Source: Citrobacter braakii (GTDB lineage: Bacteria > Pseudomonadota > Gammaproteobacteria > Enterobacterales > Enterobacteriaceae). Taken from it: 64,000 bases of DNA. Below the pieces are notes generated by a model. It worked only from the letters and a program-made list of their open reading frames with translations. It searched no databases and was not told the DNA's origin. Location: the NCBI RefSeq assembly GCF_002075345.1, contig NZ_NAEW01000003.1:1-64000 (forward strand), read 5' to 3'. Every line of letters begins with the position of its first letter. The first letter of the stretch is position 1. Positions 20,951 through 31,742 of this stretch are shown here, in pieces. Both the position numbers and the translations under genes were made by a program.

Positions 20951-22399
20951 ATGAAGTTTATCATTAAATTGTTCCCAGAAATCACCATCAAAAGCCAATC
21001 TGTGCGTTTGCGCTTTATAAAAATTCTGACAGGGAACATTCGTAACGTTTTAAAGCACTATGATGAAGACCTTGCCGTTGTCCGCCACTGGGATCACGTT
21101 GAGGTTCGCGCTAAAGATGAAAGCCAGCGCCTGGATATTCGCGACGCGCTGACCCGTATTCCGGGGATCCACCATATTCTCGAAGTTGAAGACGTGCCGT
21201 TTACCGATATGCACGATATTTTCGAGAAAGCGCTGGTGCAGTATCGCGATCAACTGGAAGGCAAAACCTTCTGCGTACGCGTTAAGCGTCGCGGTAAGCA
21301 TGAGTTTAGCTCTATTGAGGTGGAACGCTATGTTGGCGGTGGACTGAACCAGCATATTGAATCCGCGCGCGTGAAGCTGACGAAGCCGGACGTGACGGTT
21401 AATCTTGAAATCGAAAACGACCGTCTGCTGCTGGTTAAAGGCCGCTATGAAGGTATTGGCGGTTTCCCGATCGGGACGCAAGAAGATGTACTGTCGCTGA
21501 TTTCCGGTGGTTTCGACTCCGGCGTGTCCAGTTATATGCTGATGCGTCGCGGCTGCCGTGTGCACTACTGCTTCTTTAATCTCGGCGGCGCAGCGCATGA
21601 AATCGGCGTTCGTCAGGTGGCGCATTATCTGTGGAACCGCTTTGGTAGCTCGCATCGCGTGCGTTTTGTCGCGATCAACTTTGAGCCGGTGGTTGGCGAG
21701 ATCCTGGAGAAAGTCGACGACGGTCAGATGGGCGTGGTCCTTAAACGTATGATGGTTCGTGCAGCGTCGAAAGTCGCTGAGCGCTACGGCGTACAGGCGC
21801 TGGTAACCGGTGAAGCGCTGGGCCAGGTGTCCAGCCAGACGCTGACCAACCTGCGCCTGATCGATAACGTTTCTGACACCCTGATCCTGCGCCCGCTTAT
21901 CTCCCATGATAAGGAGCACATCATTAATCTGGCGCGTGAAATTGGTACTGAGGACTTTGCCCGTACCATGCCGGAATACTGCGGTGTGATTTCAAAAAGC
22001 CCGACGGTGAAAGCGATTAAAGCGAAGATTGAGGCCGAAGAAGAAAACTTCGATTTCTCTATCCTCGATAAAGTGGTTGAAGAAGCGAACAATATCGATA
22101 TTCGTGATATCGCCCAGCAGACGCAGCAGACCGTGGTGGAAGTGGAAACCGTGAGCGGCTTCGGCCCGAACGATGTGATTCTGGATATCCGCTCTGTGGA
22201 TGAACAGGATGACAAACCGCTGAAAGTTGACGGTGTGGACGTCGTTTCTCTGCCGTTCTACAAACTGAGCACCAAATTCGGCGATCTGGACCAGAGTAAA
22301 ACCTGGCTGCTGTGGTGTGAACGCGGGGTGATGAGCCGTCTGCAGGCGCTGTATCTGCGCGAGCAGGGCTTTGAAAACGTGAAGGTATATCGCCCATAA
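20951..22399 (+). CDS. thiI: tRNA 4-thiouridine synthase / thiamine sulfurtransferase
   Basis: 482 residues, as in E. coli. The order is N-terminal ferredoxin-like and THUMP domain (residues about 1-165), PP-loop ATP pyrophosphatase with SGGFDSG, and C-terminal rhodanese domain with the persulfide-carrying Cys456 (WLLWCERG). It makes s4U8 in tRNA and delivers sulfur to the ThiS thiazole pathway. Start [15 protein letters not shown] is the conserved N terminus; 44 further upstream codons are not real. Confidence 0.97.
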   Translation: MKFIIKLFPEITIKSQSVRLRFIKILTGNIRNVLKHYDEDLAVVRHWDHVEVRAKDESQRLDIRDALTRIPGIHHILEVEDVPFTDMHDIFEKALVQYRDQLEGKTFCVRVKRRGKHEFSSIEVERYVGGGLNQHIESARVKLTKPDVTVNLEIENDRLLLVKGRYEGIGGFPIGTQEDVLSLISGGFDSGVSSYMLMRRGCRVHYCFFNLGGAAHEIGVRQVAHYLWNRFGSSHRVRFVAINFEPVVGEILEKVDDGQMGVVLKRMMVRAASKVAERYGVQALVTGEALGQVSSQTLTNLRLIDNVSDTLILRPLISHDKEHIINLAREIGTEDFARTMPEYCGVISKSPTVKAIKAKIEAEEENFDFSILDKVVEEANNIDIRDIAQQTQQTVVEVETVSGFGPNDVILDIRSVDEQDDKPLKVDGVDVVSLPFYKLSTKFGDLDQSKTWLLWCERGVMSRLQALYLREQGFENVKVYRP

Positions 22400-22409
22400 T
22401 TGAGGCCTG

Positions 22410-22434
22410 CCCCGGCTTTATGCGCCGGGGCTGC
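22410..22434. terminator. Hairpin between thiI and the IclR-type gene
   Basis: CCCCGGC/GCCGGGG stem with a 7-base loop between convergent genes. There is no clear T run, so termination strength is uncertain. Confidence 0.5.
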
Positions 22435-22435
22435 G

Positions 22436-23131
22436 CTAATCTTGTGGCTGAAGTGATGCGATGCTGTTGACCAGTTGGTTGGCAATTTGCGGAATGGCTT
22501 CGGCACTAAAAAAACCCATTGTTACAGCAATTGCAATGAGCTCACCTTTACTATTCTGAAGCGGACAAGCGATAGATTGCGCTCCAGGGATCCCCTGAGT
22601 TGGGTTGTAACGCACGGCGTATCCCTGCGATATTATTTGTCTAATCAACTGTTTCTGCGCCAGATTTTGCGCCTGATAATCAGAAAAGCTCATAAAAATT
22701 TGCCCAGCAGCACTGGCATGAAGTGGAACCTGCGTATTGGGCAGAAAATCGATATCGACGTTTCGAAAGCTGCGATTGTAGTGTTTGAGTATTAATCCAT
22801 TTTCAGAAGCAACGACGACCCCGGTGGAGTGGTTAAAGGTATCGCGAAAAGTGACCAGCATAGTATTGAGCTCGTCAATTGCATCGCGTGCGCCGGTTTG
22901 GCCTCCAGTCAGTTGCAGTGTGGTTGCTCCCAGGCAGTAAAGCCCTTTTTCGTTTTGGCATAGCATGCCGGTGCGACAAAGTGAGATAAGATATTTATGT
23001 AAACGGCTTTTCGACAAACCACACCCAGTAGCGATATCGATTGCCCTCGCTTGACCATTCTGACTGGCGACAAATGTCAAAATGCTGACGGCTATATCAA
23101 CCGAATTAATCCCTTGTGATGTTTCAGTCAT
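22436..23131 (-). CDS. IclR-family transcriptional regulator
   Basis: 231 residues. Residues 8-65 form the winged helix-turn-helix (DIATGCGLSKSRLHKYLISLC); residues 80-225 form the IclR effector domain (VPLHASAAGQIFMSF, IACPLQNSKGELIAIAV). The gene diverges from the molybdoenzyme operon, so that operon is its most likely target. The ligand is unknown. Three AGTTCA repeats and one inverted repeat in the intergenic gap are candidate sites. Confidence 0.88.
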   Translation of the reverse strand: MTETSQGINSVDIAVSILTFVASQNGQARAIDIATGCGLSKSRLHKYLISLCRTGMLCQNEKGLYCLGATTLQLTGGQTGARDAIDELNTMLVTFRDTFNHSTGVVVASENGLILKHYNRSFRNVDIDFLPNTQVPLHASAAGQIFMSFSDYQAQNLAQKQLIRQIISQGYAVRYNPTQGIPGAQSIACPLQNSKGELIAIAVTMGFFSAEAIPQIANQLVNSIASLQPQD

Positions 23132-23170
23132 ATGCGTTCTCTTATTAAATACTCCTCGATTATATCATTG

Positions 23171-23285
23171 AGTTCAGAAAGCAGTGCTGCTTTCATAGTT
23201 CAAAAAGATCGTTACCTCTAAATGATTAGATCATGACTCACCTCAAGTTAATTATTAGTGAATTTTAGTTCACTAATGATGAACT
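23171..23285. promoter_or_regulatory. Candidate operator region: AGTTCA repeats in the regulator-dms gap
   Basis: AGTTCA occurs at 23171-23176, 23197-23202 and 23267-23272. The last is paired with TGAACT at 23280-23285, giving an inverted repeat with a 7-base centre, 18 bases before the molybdoenzyme start. The region is AT-rich, and no clear -35/-10 pair was assigned. Confidence 0.45.
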
Positions 23286-23303
23286 TCATTGGGGGGAAAG
23301 ATC

Positions 23304-25637
23304 ATGGATGCTTTGAGCAATATACGTTTAAAAAGAAGAACCCTGTTAAAAGGGCTAGGTGTGGTGGGGCTGGCTTCATTAGGTCCAACCTTTCTAGGGT
23401 TGCGTCAGGTCAATGGCGCACCGCTGCCTCGGTTTCGTCTGCAGCAATCGGATTACCAGACATTTCGTTCGACCTGTGCAATGGAATGTTTGCATTGCAA
23501 CCTGACGGCATATGTCTGGAAAGATCGTTTGATGAAAATTGAAGCGACAAAAGGCTTTAACGTGAAATGTTGTTTACGAGGGATTAGCCGAACGAAATGG
23601 GTGTATCACCCGCTACGACTGACGCAACCCTTGCTGCGTACGGGAGAAAAAGGTGAAGGAAAATTTAAGCCGATTTCTTGGGATGCCGCGCTTGAGCTTA
23701 TTGAAAAGAAAATCAGAGAAACGATCGCTACCGATGGCAATAAAGGCCTGTTGCTAACAGCAGCTTCAGGGAATATGGACTCTATCAAAAATGATATGGG
23801 GAAGGCATTTTTTGATTATCTTGGTGGATCGACAAAACATGTTGGTTCGTTATGCTGCGCAGCCGTCACCGCTGCGATGATGCCAATGGTGGGCTTACGG
23901 TATGCTGATACCCGCGACACAATAAAGGAAAGTCGCTATATCCTTTGCTGGGGGAACAACCCGGCCGTTACGATGCATGCTTACTTCAAAGATTATTCAA
24001 ATGCGCAGCGTAACGGAGCGCGAATGGTGGTAATCGATCCCCGGTTTAACGAAACCGCAGCAAAAGCGGATGAGTGGGTGCCTATTGTGCCGGGAACGGA
24101 TATCGCGCTGGCACTAGGGATGATCAACATCATTATGCAGGAGAAGCGCTATGATGCGAATTTTCTGCGAAAACATACTGGCGCAGTTTATTTGGTGGAT
24201 GCTAAGCAGAAACTAATGCGAGCCGATCCGCATGATGCAGACAGTTATCTGGTGTTTGATACTCTGACACAAAGCGTGAAGCGACATGATGTGCCGGGCG
24301 TTCTTCCTGCATTGCTAAATGATGAACTGCCCAACGGGAGCGATTTTACTACCGTACTGGATAACGTTTGGGCGCAGGCGAAGCCCTGGACGACACAGAA
24401 AGTTGAGCAGGAAACGGATGTGCCTGCGCAAACGGTATTACGCCTGGCGAGAGACTATGCTTCCACGCAACCTGCGATGATAGTTCAGAATATGTCTGGT
24501 GCACAGAGAACTGAGTTTGGTACTTATGTTGCTGCCAGCCAATTTTATCTGGCGCTGATAACCGGCAATATCGGTAAGCCTGGTGCAGGGGTCTGTGATG
24601 CGGGGGGGGTCAGGCAAATGGCGAAATTTTCGCCCATTATCCCCCCTGCGCCAAATGCTGCCAAAATTCCATCGATCCCCATTTCTAAAATTGGGGACTG
24701 GATCGTTAACGAAAAACCTCATCCAATAAAATTCTGGTGGAACATGACACTGGGGGCGATGACGCAGTTGCCGAATACAAATCAGGTCAGAGAAGCCTTT
24801 AAAAAAGTGCCATTTGTCGTGGTGGCGGACAATCTGATGAGTTCGTCTGCACTGCATGCCGATTTGGTGCTGCCTGTGACGACCATTTTTGAAGATGTCA
24901 GTTTAATGGCGGGGGTACGCAGCCACTATGTACAACTGATGGAGAAAGCGGTGGAACCACCGGGAGAAGCTAAACCGGATTATTGGATTTTCGCACGCTT
25001 GGCCGAGCGTTTTGGATTTGGAGACGTCTTTAATCAGCCCATTGAACATTACATTGATACTTGCCTCAAAGGGTCGGGTATCACCCGTGAGATGTTAAAA
25101 AAAGGGCCGGTATGCCCCGTTAAAGAAGACTGGATCCCCTTTAAGGATGGGCAGTTTCGTACCTCAACTGGAAAGGCGCATTTTTATATCGAGGAGTGGG
25201 CCAAAAAAGACTTCCTGCCGGTGGTAACCTGGAAACAGGTGAAAGAGTCAGTGAAAGGTTCACCTGAACTGGCAAGCCACTATCCGTTAATGGCGGTACA
25301 GCGCAAACTGGCACGTAGCGTACATTCGAGCCACGGGATGAATGAATGGATCCTCGAGGTTCAGCGTAATCGCCCGAACGTTATGATTCATCCAGAAGAT
25401 GCCCATAATCGTCAGATCCAAGCCGGAGAGTGGGTTGTTGTTTTCAATCATCGTGGAGAGCATAGAGCAATTGCCGATGTTACAACGCATATAAAACGGG
25501 GAGTTGTGAGCCTGGATAACGGCTGGTGGGAGCAACAGGGGGGAAGTAGTAGCCACGTCACCAACGATCAGGTCGAGTTGTTGGGCAATGGACACTGTTG
25601 TAACAGTACGTTAGTTGACGTGAGAAGGGAGGCATAA
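23304..25637 (+). CDS. DMSO-reductase-family molybdopterin oxidoreductase, catalytic subunit
   Basis: 777 residues. The N terminus has a twin-arginine signal (KRRTLLKGLGVVGLASLG), so the folded protein is exported by Tat. Cys58, Cys62, Cys65 and Cys89 or Cys90 fit the family's N-terminal [4Fe-4S] cluster. The molybdopterin domains run from about residue 105 to 640, with the C-terminal dinucleotide-binding domain last. At the place where DmsA has its Mo-ligating Ser, this protein has SLCC (Cys184/185), suggesting a Cys ligand. The substrate is unknown; DMSO, thiosulfate or another S/N-oxide are options. Start: ATG 23304 was chosen with a G-rich ribosome site. The first of three genes, 2 bases before the ferredoxin subunit. 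Confidence 0.85.
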   Translation: MDALSNIRLKRRTLLKGLGVVGLASLGPTFLGLRQVNGAPLPRFRLQQSDYQTFRSTCAMECLHCNLTAYVWKDRLMKIEATKGFNVKCCLRGISRTKWVYHPLRLTQPLLRTGEKGEGKFKPISWDAALELIEKKIRETIATDGNKGLLLTAASGNMDSIKNDMGKAFFDYLGGSTKHVGSLCCAAVTAAMMPMVGLRYADTRDTIKESRYILCWGNNPAVTMHAYFKDYSNAQRNGARMVVIDPRFNETAAKADEWVPIVPGTDIALALGMINIIMQEKRYDANFLRKHTGAVYLVDAKQKLMRADPHDADSYLVFDTLTQSVKRHDVPGVLPALLNDELPNGSDFTTVLDNVWAQAKPWTTQKVEQETDVPAQTVLRLARDYASTQPAMIVQNMSGAQRTEFGTYVAASQFYLALITGNIGKPGAGVCDAGGVRQMAKFSPIIPPAPNAAKIPSIPISKIGDWIVNEKPHPIKFWWNMTLGAMTQLPNTNQVREAFKKVPFVVVADNLMSSSALHADLVLPVTTIFEDVSLMAGVRSHYVQLMEKAVEPPGEAKPDYWIFARLAERFGFGDVFNQPIEHYIDTCLKGSGITREMLKKGPVCPVKEDWIPFKDGQFRTSTGKAHFYIEEWAKKDFLPVVTWKQVKESVKGSPELASHYPLMAVQRKLARSVHSSHGMNEWILEVQRNRPNVMIHPEDAHNRQIQAGEWVVVFNHRGEHRAIADVTTHIKRGVVSLDNGWWEQQGGSSSHVTNDQVELLGNGHCCNSTLVDVRREA

Positions 25638-25639
25638 TC

Positions 25640-26188
25640 ATGACGAAACAGTATGGATTTCTTATTGATATGCAAAACTGCTATGGCTGTAAAACCTGCA
25701 GCATGGCCTGCAAATCAGAAAATATGACGCCGCTTGGTGTGTTGTGGCGGCGGGTGCGTGAGCACAATACAGATGAACCTAATACTCAAGCCTTTATCAG
25801 CATGTCGTGTAACCATTGCGATGACCCTCAGTGCATGAAAGTGTGCCCTGCCGGGACTTATACCAAACGAGCTGACGGGATTGTTGTACAGGACCACGAA
25901 CGTTGTATCGGTTGCCGGATGTGTATCATGGCCTGCCCCTGGAGTGCACCGGTTTACGATGCGGAAGAGGGGAAAACCAGTAAATGTAATTTGTGTGCGG
26001 AACGCCTGGATGAAGGTTTACAACCACGCTGTGTCGAATCTTGTCCCGCGGGGGTTTTACGATTTGGCGAGATAGAAGATCTTCGCAAAGAGCATACCAC
26101 CCAATGGACGGTACTAGAGAAGCGCTACAACTTACCTGATCACAATATCAGTAAGCCCAATATTGTGATTATCGCGCCACGGGACTGA
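25640..26188 (+). CDS. DmsB-like four-cluster ferredoxin subunit
   Basis: 182 residues with four Cys groups: CYGCKTCSMAC (Cys14, 17, 20, 24), CNHCDDPQCMKVC, CIGCRMCIMAC and CNLCAERL...CVESC. They hold four [4Fe-4S] clusters that carry electrons from the membrane anchor to the molybdenum subunit. No signal peptide is present; the subunit is expected to be carried across together with the Tat-targeted catalytic subunit. It starts 2 bases after the catalytic gene. Confidence 0.93.
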   Translation: MTKQYGFLIDMQNCYGCKTCSMACKSENMTPLGVLWRRVREHNTDEPNTQAFISMSCNHCDDPQCMKVCPAGTYTKRADGIVVQDHERCIGCRMCIMACPWSAPVYDAEEGKTSKCNLCAERLDEGLQPRCVESCPAGVLRFGEIEDLRKEHTTQWTVLEKRYNLPDHNISKPNIVIIAPRD

Positions 26189-26198
26189 GGAGAGAGAA

Positions 26199-26987
26199 AT
26201 GGAACACTATGAATTGCCATTAGTCTTTTTTACGGTCTTTGCTCAATGGGGGATTGGTGGTGTCCTGGCACTAACGTTGTGTCAGAATTTTGGTACGCTG
26301 AAATTCAATGCTGAAGAATATCGTCGGCTGGCGCTGTTATTTTGGGTCATCACTGTGCTGGGTTCTTTGGCATCCCTTGCACACTTGGGAACACCTACAG
26401 GCGCATACCGTGCAATGGCAGGGTTGGGAATATCTTGGCTGAGCCGGGAAGTAGTGGCATTTATAGTATTGAATGCCGTGATATTTTGCTGGTTAGCGTT
26501 ATGTTGGCTCAAGCCTGGGCATCCAGGGGCGAATCTTCTGGGTGGTGTGACTGCGTTTGTTGGCCTGGTGTCAATCTTTGTGACGTCTCAGGTGTATTAC
26601 CAAATGGCGCTGCACTCGCTTTGGCATACCATAGCTACGCCGCTTGGCTTCCTGGCAACGGCAGTATTGCTGGGTTTTATGAGTGTGGCGGTGGCCGGTG
26701 GCTATTGGCATAAATCCTCTTCAACGACATGCAATGCAGGGATTGTAATTGGAATCGTGTTGACGGCAGGCGGGTTGTGGTTTCGCTATCATGTGCCTGG
26801 CGCTGATGCGTCAAGTCCTCTGCTATGGTGGCAGCTATTTGCCAGTATCTGCGTTGCTGTGTGGGGAATATCGCGCCTGAACTACGGCCAACAGAGTTGG
26901 GTGTGGGTAGTATTAATGGCGACGGGGGAACTGGCGGGAAGAATGTTGTTTTATAGCAACGTTATGAGCGGAGTGCCTTGGTTTTAA
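26199..26987 (+). CDS. DmsC-like membrane anchor subunit
   Basis: 262 residues, with about eight membrane helices. The start EHYELPLVFFTVFAQWGIGG resembles the DmsC N terminus. Proteins of this type anchor the complex and oxidise menaquinol for electron transfer to the ferredoxin subunit. GAGGAGAGA precedes the ATG, 10 bases after the ferredoxin stop. Last gene of the operon; a perfect hairpin follows. Confidence 0.88.
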   Translation: MEHYELPLVFFTVFAQWGIGGVLALTLCQNFGTLKFNAEEYRRLALLFWVITVLGSLASLAHLGTPTGAYRAMAGLGISWLSREVVAFIVLNAVIFCWLALCWLKPGHPGANLLGGVTAFVGLVSIFVTSQVYYQMALHSLWHTIATPLGFLATAVLLGFMSVAVAGGYWHKSSSTTCNAGIVIGIVLTAGGLWFRYHVPGADASSPLLWWQLFASICVAVWGISRLNYGQQSWVWVVLMATGELAGRMLFYSNVMSGVPWF

Positions 26988-26992
26988 ATATT

Positions 26993-27020
26993 TTACCGGA
27001 TGGTTGAAACCATCCGGTAA
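26993..27020. terminator. Hairpin between the molybdoenzyme operon and yajL
   Basis: Perfect 13-bp arms (TTACCGGATGGTT and AACCATCCGGTAA) around a 2-base centre. It resembles a REP unit but is fully symmetric. Likely 3' end for both convergent transcripts. Confidence 0.65.
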
Positions 27021-27026
27021 GCATAT

Positions 27027-28491
<1,465 letters not shown>

Positions 28492-28665
28492 TCTTCCTCC
28501 TCACCTGCAACATCACCAGGTGTTAATCCATATCGACCGTACCCCATTATTGTTCGCAGGTATCAGTACCACGTACAATTAAAGGATACAGCCTAGTATA
28601 GCGCTGTCTGTTGTGTAACTTTGCAGGTATTATGCTTCGCATCAAAAATGAAGGGAGAGGAAAAG

Positions 28666-29157
28666 ATGCCATCTTTCGATATTGTTTCTGAAGTTGATCT
28701 TCAGGAAGCCCGTAACGCGGTAGATAACGCCAGCCGTGAAGTGGAGTCACGCTTTGATTTTCGTGGCGTTGAAGCGACTTTTGAGCTGAACGAGTCGAAT
28801 AAGACGATTAAGGTGCTAAGCGAGTCTGATTTCCAGGTCAATCAGCTGCTGGATATTTTACGTGCCAAGCTGCTGAAACGTGGTATTGAAGGCACTTCGT
28901 TGGACGTACCAGAAACCTTCGTGCATAGCGGTAAAACCTGGTTTGTTGAAGCGAAGCTGAAACAGGGCATTGAAAGCGCGGTGCAAAAGAAAATCGTTAA
29001 GCTGATCAAAGACAGCAAACTGAAGGTGCAGGCGCAGATTCAGGGCGAAGAAATCCGCGTGACCGGCAAGGCGCGTGACGATCTGCAATCCGTTATGGCG
29101 CTGGTTCGCGGCGGCGATCTCGGCCAGCCGTTCCAGTTTAAGAACTTCCGCGATTAA
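28666..29157 (+). CDS. yajQ: YajQ family nucleotide-binding protein
   Basis: 163 residues, as in E. coli. Start [22 protein letters not shown] is the conserved N terminus; 15 upstream in-frame codons are rejected. Two ferredoxin-like domains. Family members bind nucleotides or tRNA, and in Xanthomonas a homologue binds cyclic di-GMP. Role here unknown. GGGAGAGG precedes the ATG. Confidence 0.95.
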   Translation: MPSFDIVSEVDLQEARNAVDNASREVESRFDFRGVEATFELNESNKTIKVLSESDFQVNQLLDILRAKLLKRGIEGTSLDVPETFVHSGKTWFVEAKLKQGIESAVQKKIVKLIKDSKLKVQAQIQGEEIRVTGKARDDLQSVMALVRGGDLGQPFQFKNFRD

Positions 29158-29164
29158 GTCGTAA

Positions 29165-29246
29165 TGCCTGATGGCGCTACGCTTATCCGGCCTACAGGTT
29201 TCACACGCTATTTGTAGGCCGGGTCAAACGATAGTCGCCATCTGGC
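29165..29246. repeat. BIME (two inverted REP units)
   Basis: gcctgatggcgctacgctta and the facing gtaggccgggt...gccatctggc lie between convergent yajQ and yajR. Confidence 0.85.
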
Positions 29247-29251
29247 ACTCT

Positions 29252-30616
29252 TCACGCCTGGCTGATGGCCTGTTCAACCTCAAATCGATTCGTCACTTTG
29301 CTGTCGATTTTCACGTAAGCCGAATGCTCTTTCGCTACAATTAACACTTCGCTTATCCCTTCTTTAGCCAGCAGACGCTGCTTAAGGGTGTCATCTGCGG
29401 CAATCTCAGGTGGGATTTCCACTCGCAGGCTACTGACATATGGCGGCTCTTTCATTGTGCTTGCCACCAACAACCAAACTGCCGCCAGAAGCGCGCCGGC
29501 CAGGAATACCGCCTGACCATCAAACATTTCGACCACCCAACCGCCGAGCGAACCGCCAATCGCCACGCCAAGAAACTGGCTGGTGGAGTAAACGCCCATC
29601 GCCGTGCCTTTATAGCCAGCCGGAGACTCTTTGCTGATAAGCGAGGGGAGGAGGGCCTCCATCAGGTTGAAGGCGAGGAAGAATATCTGAACGCCCGCAA
29701 TCAGCCCCCAAAAACGCACGTTAGCGCTCCATAATACAATCTCTGCGATAAGGATCAGTAACACGCAGGCGAGGAATACGCGCTTCATCCGCCGCTTCAC
29801 TTCTGCGTAGATGATGAACGGCACCACGGAAACAAAAGACAGCAGCATCGTCACCAGATAAATTTTCCAGTGCTCTGCGGCGGGGAAACCGGCTTTCGCC
29901 AGTTGGCCCGGTAAGGCGACGAAAGTGGACATCAACAAAATGTGCAAACACATGATGCCAAAGTTGAGCTTGAGCAGTTTGGGCTCCGCCAGCACCTTGC
30001 TGAAGCTGCCTTTTACCATGCCAGATTCGCGGTTCAGCACGTGGCTGGTGCTATTGGGAACGACCCAAATGGTTAGCACGATGCCGGTGGTTGCAAGAGC
30101 TGCAATCATCCAGAACAGCGCGTGTAGTCCCAGCGCATGGGTAACGATCGGTCCTAGCACCATCGCAATGGCGAAGGTGATACCAAAGCTGACGCCGATA
30201 AACGCCATCGCTTTGGTACGGTTTTGCTCACGGGTTAAGTCGGAAAGCAGCGCCATCACGGCGGCGGCAATCGCGCCAGAGCCTTGCAAAGCGCGACCGA
30301 GAATAATGCCCCAGATTGAATCGGAGAGGGCGGCAATCACGCTGCCGAGAACGAATACCGCCAGCCCGCCGACGATAAGCGGCTTACGACCGATGCGGTC
30401 TGAAAGCAGACCAAAGGGGATCTGGAAAACGGCTTGCGCCAGACCATAAATGCCAATAGCAAGGCCAATTAGCGCTTCACTGGCACCCTGTAGCGCCATA
30501 CCGTACGTGGTCAGAACCGGCAGAACCATAAACATGCCAAGCATGCGCAACGAGAATACGGTCCCTAAACCCCAGGTGGCGCGCAACTCACCGGGCGTCA
30601 TTTTGTAATCGTTCAT
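29252..30616 (-). CDS. yajR: MFS transporter YajR
   Basis: 454 residues, as in E. coli. Twelve membrane helices of the major facilitator superfamily, with the GLLSDRIGRKPL motif A after helix 2. A C-terminal soluble YAM domain of ferredoxin-like fold covers about residues 388-454. A proton-driven drug efflux role is assumed; the substrate is unknown. Start ATG 30614-30616 gives the conserved MNDYKMTPGE; a GTG two codons upstream is less likely. Confidence 0.94.
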   Translation of the reverse strand: MNDYKMTPGELRATWGLGTVFSLRMLGMFMVLPVLTTYGMALQGASEALIGLAIGIYGLAQAVFQIPFGLLSDRIGRKPLIVGGLAVFVLGSVIAALSDSIWGIILGRALQGSGAIAAAVMALLSDLTREQNRTKAMAFIGVSFGITFAIAMVLGPIVTHALGLHALFWMIAALATTGIVLTIWVVPNSTSHVLNRESGMVKGSFSKVLAEPKLLKLNFGIMCLHILLMSTFVALPGQLAKAGFPAAEHWKIYLVTMLLSFVSVVPFIIYAEVKRRMKRVFLACVLLILIAEIVLWSANVRFWGLIAGVQIFFLAFNLMEALLPSLISKESPAGYKGTAMGVYSTSQFLGVAIGGSLGGWVVEMFDGQAVFLAGALLAAVWLLVASTMKEPPYVSSLRVEIPPEIAADDTLKQRLLAKEGISEVLIVAKEHSAYVKIDSKVTNRFEVEQAISQA

Positions 30617-30798
30617 TCCCACCTCTGTATTAATTTCGCGCCTAGTGTAAAGCGGGGAAGGAGTGCGGTAAACCTCTACGATATGTGGAATTGTGTAGTG
30701 GGAAAATTGAAATAATTACAATTGCGACTAATTTACTTGCGATAATTACAGGTGTAGTCTTTTTGTGGTTATTTCTAATGGAAAGAGGGAAAAGGAAA

Positions 30799-31281
30799 AT
30801 GGCGATTCCGGGCAATATGTGGATTTATGACGATGGTGGTGCGCTGATTAAGGGCGGGTGTGATGTAGAGGGAAGAGAATACAGTATTGAATTTAAAGGC
30901 TTTCATCACAATTTGTCTATTCCCACTGATAACGGTACAGGCAAGCCAACAGGCACACGCCAACATTCACCGATGATGATCATCAAAGAGTTTGACTACT
31001 CTAGCCCGTATTTATACAAAGCTGTCGCTTCAGGTCAGAATCTTAAGTCTGCAGAGATTCGTTGGTACAAAATCAATGATGCCGGTCAGGAAGTTGAATA
31101 CTTCAATATGTTTCTGGAAGGGGTGCGGATTGTCTCCGTTTCTCCCTCGATGGCTGGTCCAGAGGACATGAATAATAACCATCTTGAAACCATAGAATTA
31201 CGCTACGAAAAAATCACCTGGAAGCATTGCGACGGGAACATTATCTATACCGACGCATGGAATGACCGGCAGACGGCATAA
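30799..31281 (+). CDS. Hcp-family type VI secretion protein
   Basis: 160 residues, matching Hcp length. Family marks are the start MAIPGNMWIYDDGG, the block PTDNGTGKPTGTRQHSP, and SSPYLYKAV...GQNLKSAEIRWYKINDAGQEVEYF. Hcp rings form the inner tube of the type VI secretion system and carry small toxins in their lumen. No other T6SS gene is in the window, so this is an orphan hcp. ATG 30799 has AAAGG close upstream and gives the canonical N terminus. The frame stays open to a GTG at 30685, adding a possible membrane helix (see findings). The cargo gene follows after 11 bases. Confidence 0.88.
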   Translation: MAIPGNMWIYDDGGALIKGGCDVEGREYSIEFKGFHHNLSIPTDNGTGKPTGTRQHSPMMIIKEFDYSSPYLYKAVASGQNLKSAEIRWYKINDAGQEVEYFNMFLEGVRIVSVSPSMAGPEDMNNNHLETIELRYEKITWKHCDGNIIYTDAWNDRQTA

Positions 31282-31292
31282 TGGGGGATTGA

Positions 31293-31742
31293 ATGGACAC
31301 AACTGAAGAGGCGAATGGAACCTATTGGTATCATGGTCACAGCAATCTGTCCGCTGGCGAATTGTTCGATCTCATCTTTCTGGAACAGTTTTGTGATGAG
31401 TTAGGTATTGGTATTGAATCGGGAGCCGCTATTCTGGCTGGTCAACCCTGGTTAAAGACAAGGCAAAAACCACGAGACGCGACTAAAGGAACAAGTGTTG
31501 CCTCAAAGTACGCAAGAATTATACTGAGAGATATGCGATTACCTTTTGGCCTCAGAGTTAAAACACCAGTTGGTTTTACCATGAAGAAAACTAACAAGGT
31601 TGCTGCTGTGATTGGGCGTTATTGCCCTTGGTTAGGATGGGTGGCGTTAACCAACGCTATTTACCAGATCTCACGGCGTACACAGAATAAATACAATCTG
31701 ATTGCCCGCCCAAAAGATCGCATACAGTGGACATCTTTCTAA
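31293..31742 (+). CDS. Putative Hcp-linked T6SS cargo effector
   Basis: 149 residues, basic, not a recognised enzyme. No signal peptide. The N-terminal half (HGHSNLSAGELFDLIFLEQF... CDELGI) resembles a family seen as small ORFs next to hcp or vgrG genes in enterics, from memory rather than search. A hydrophobic stretch at about residues 106-126 (AAVIGRYCPWLGWVALTNAI) could act on membranes. Size, place directly after hcp, and the coupled acidic gene downstream suggest toxin cargo. The activity is unknown. AT-richer than the core genes around it, so probably acquired. Confidence 0.6.
   Translation: MDTTEEANGTYWYHGHSNLSAGELFDLIFLEQFCDELGIGIESGAAILAGQPWLKTRQKPRDATKGTSVASKYARIILRDMRLPFGLRVKTPVGFTMKKTNKVAAVIGRYCPWLGWVALTNAIYQISRRTQNKYNLIARPKDRIQWTSF

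Noticed and set aside
31727-31741. Earlier start for the immunity protein
   Set aside because: The five extra codons lie inside the effector gene, and the TAATG overlap is the more usual coupling.
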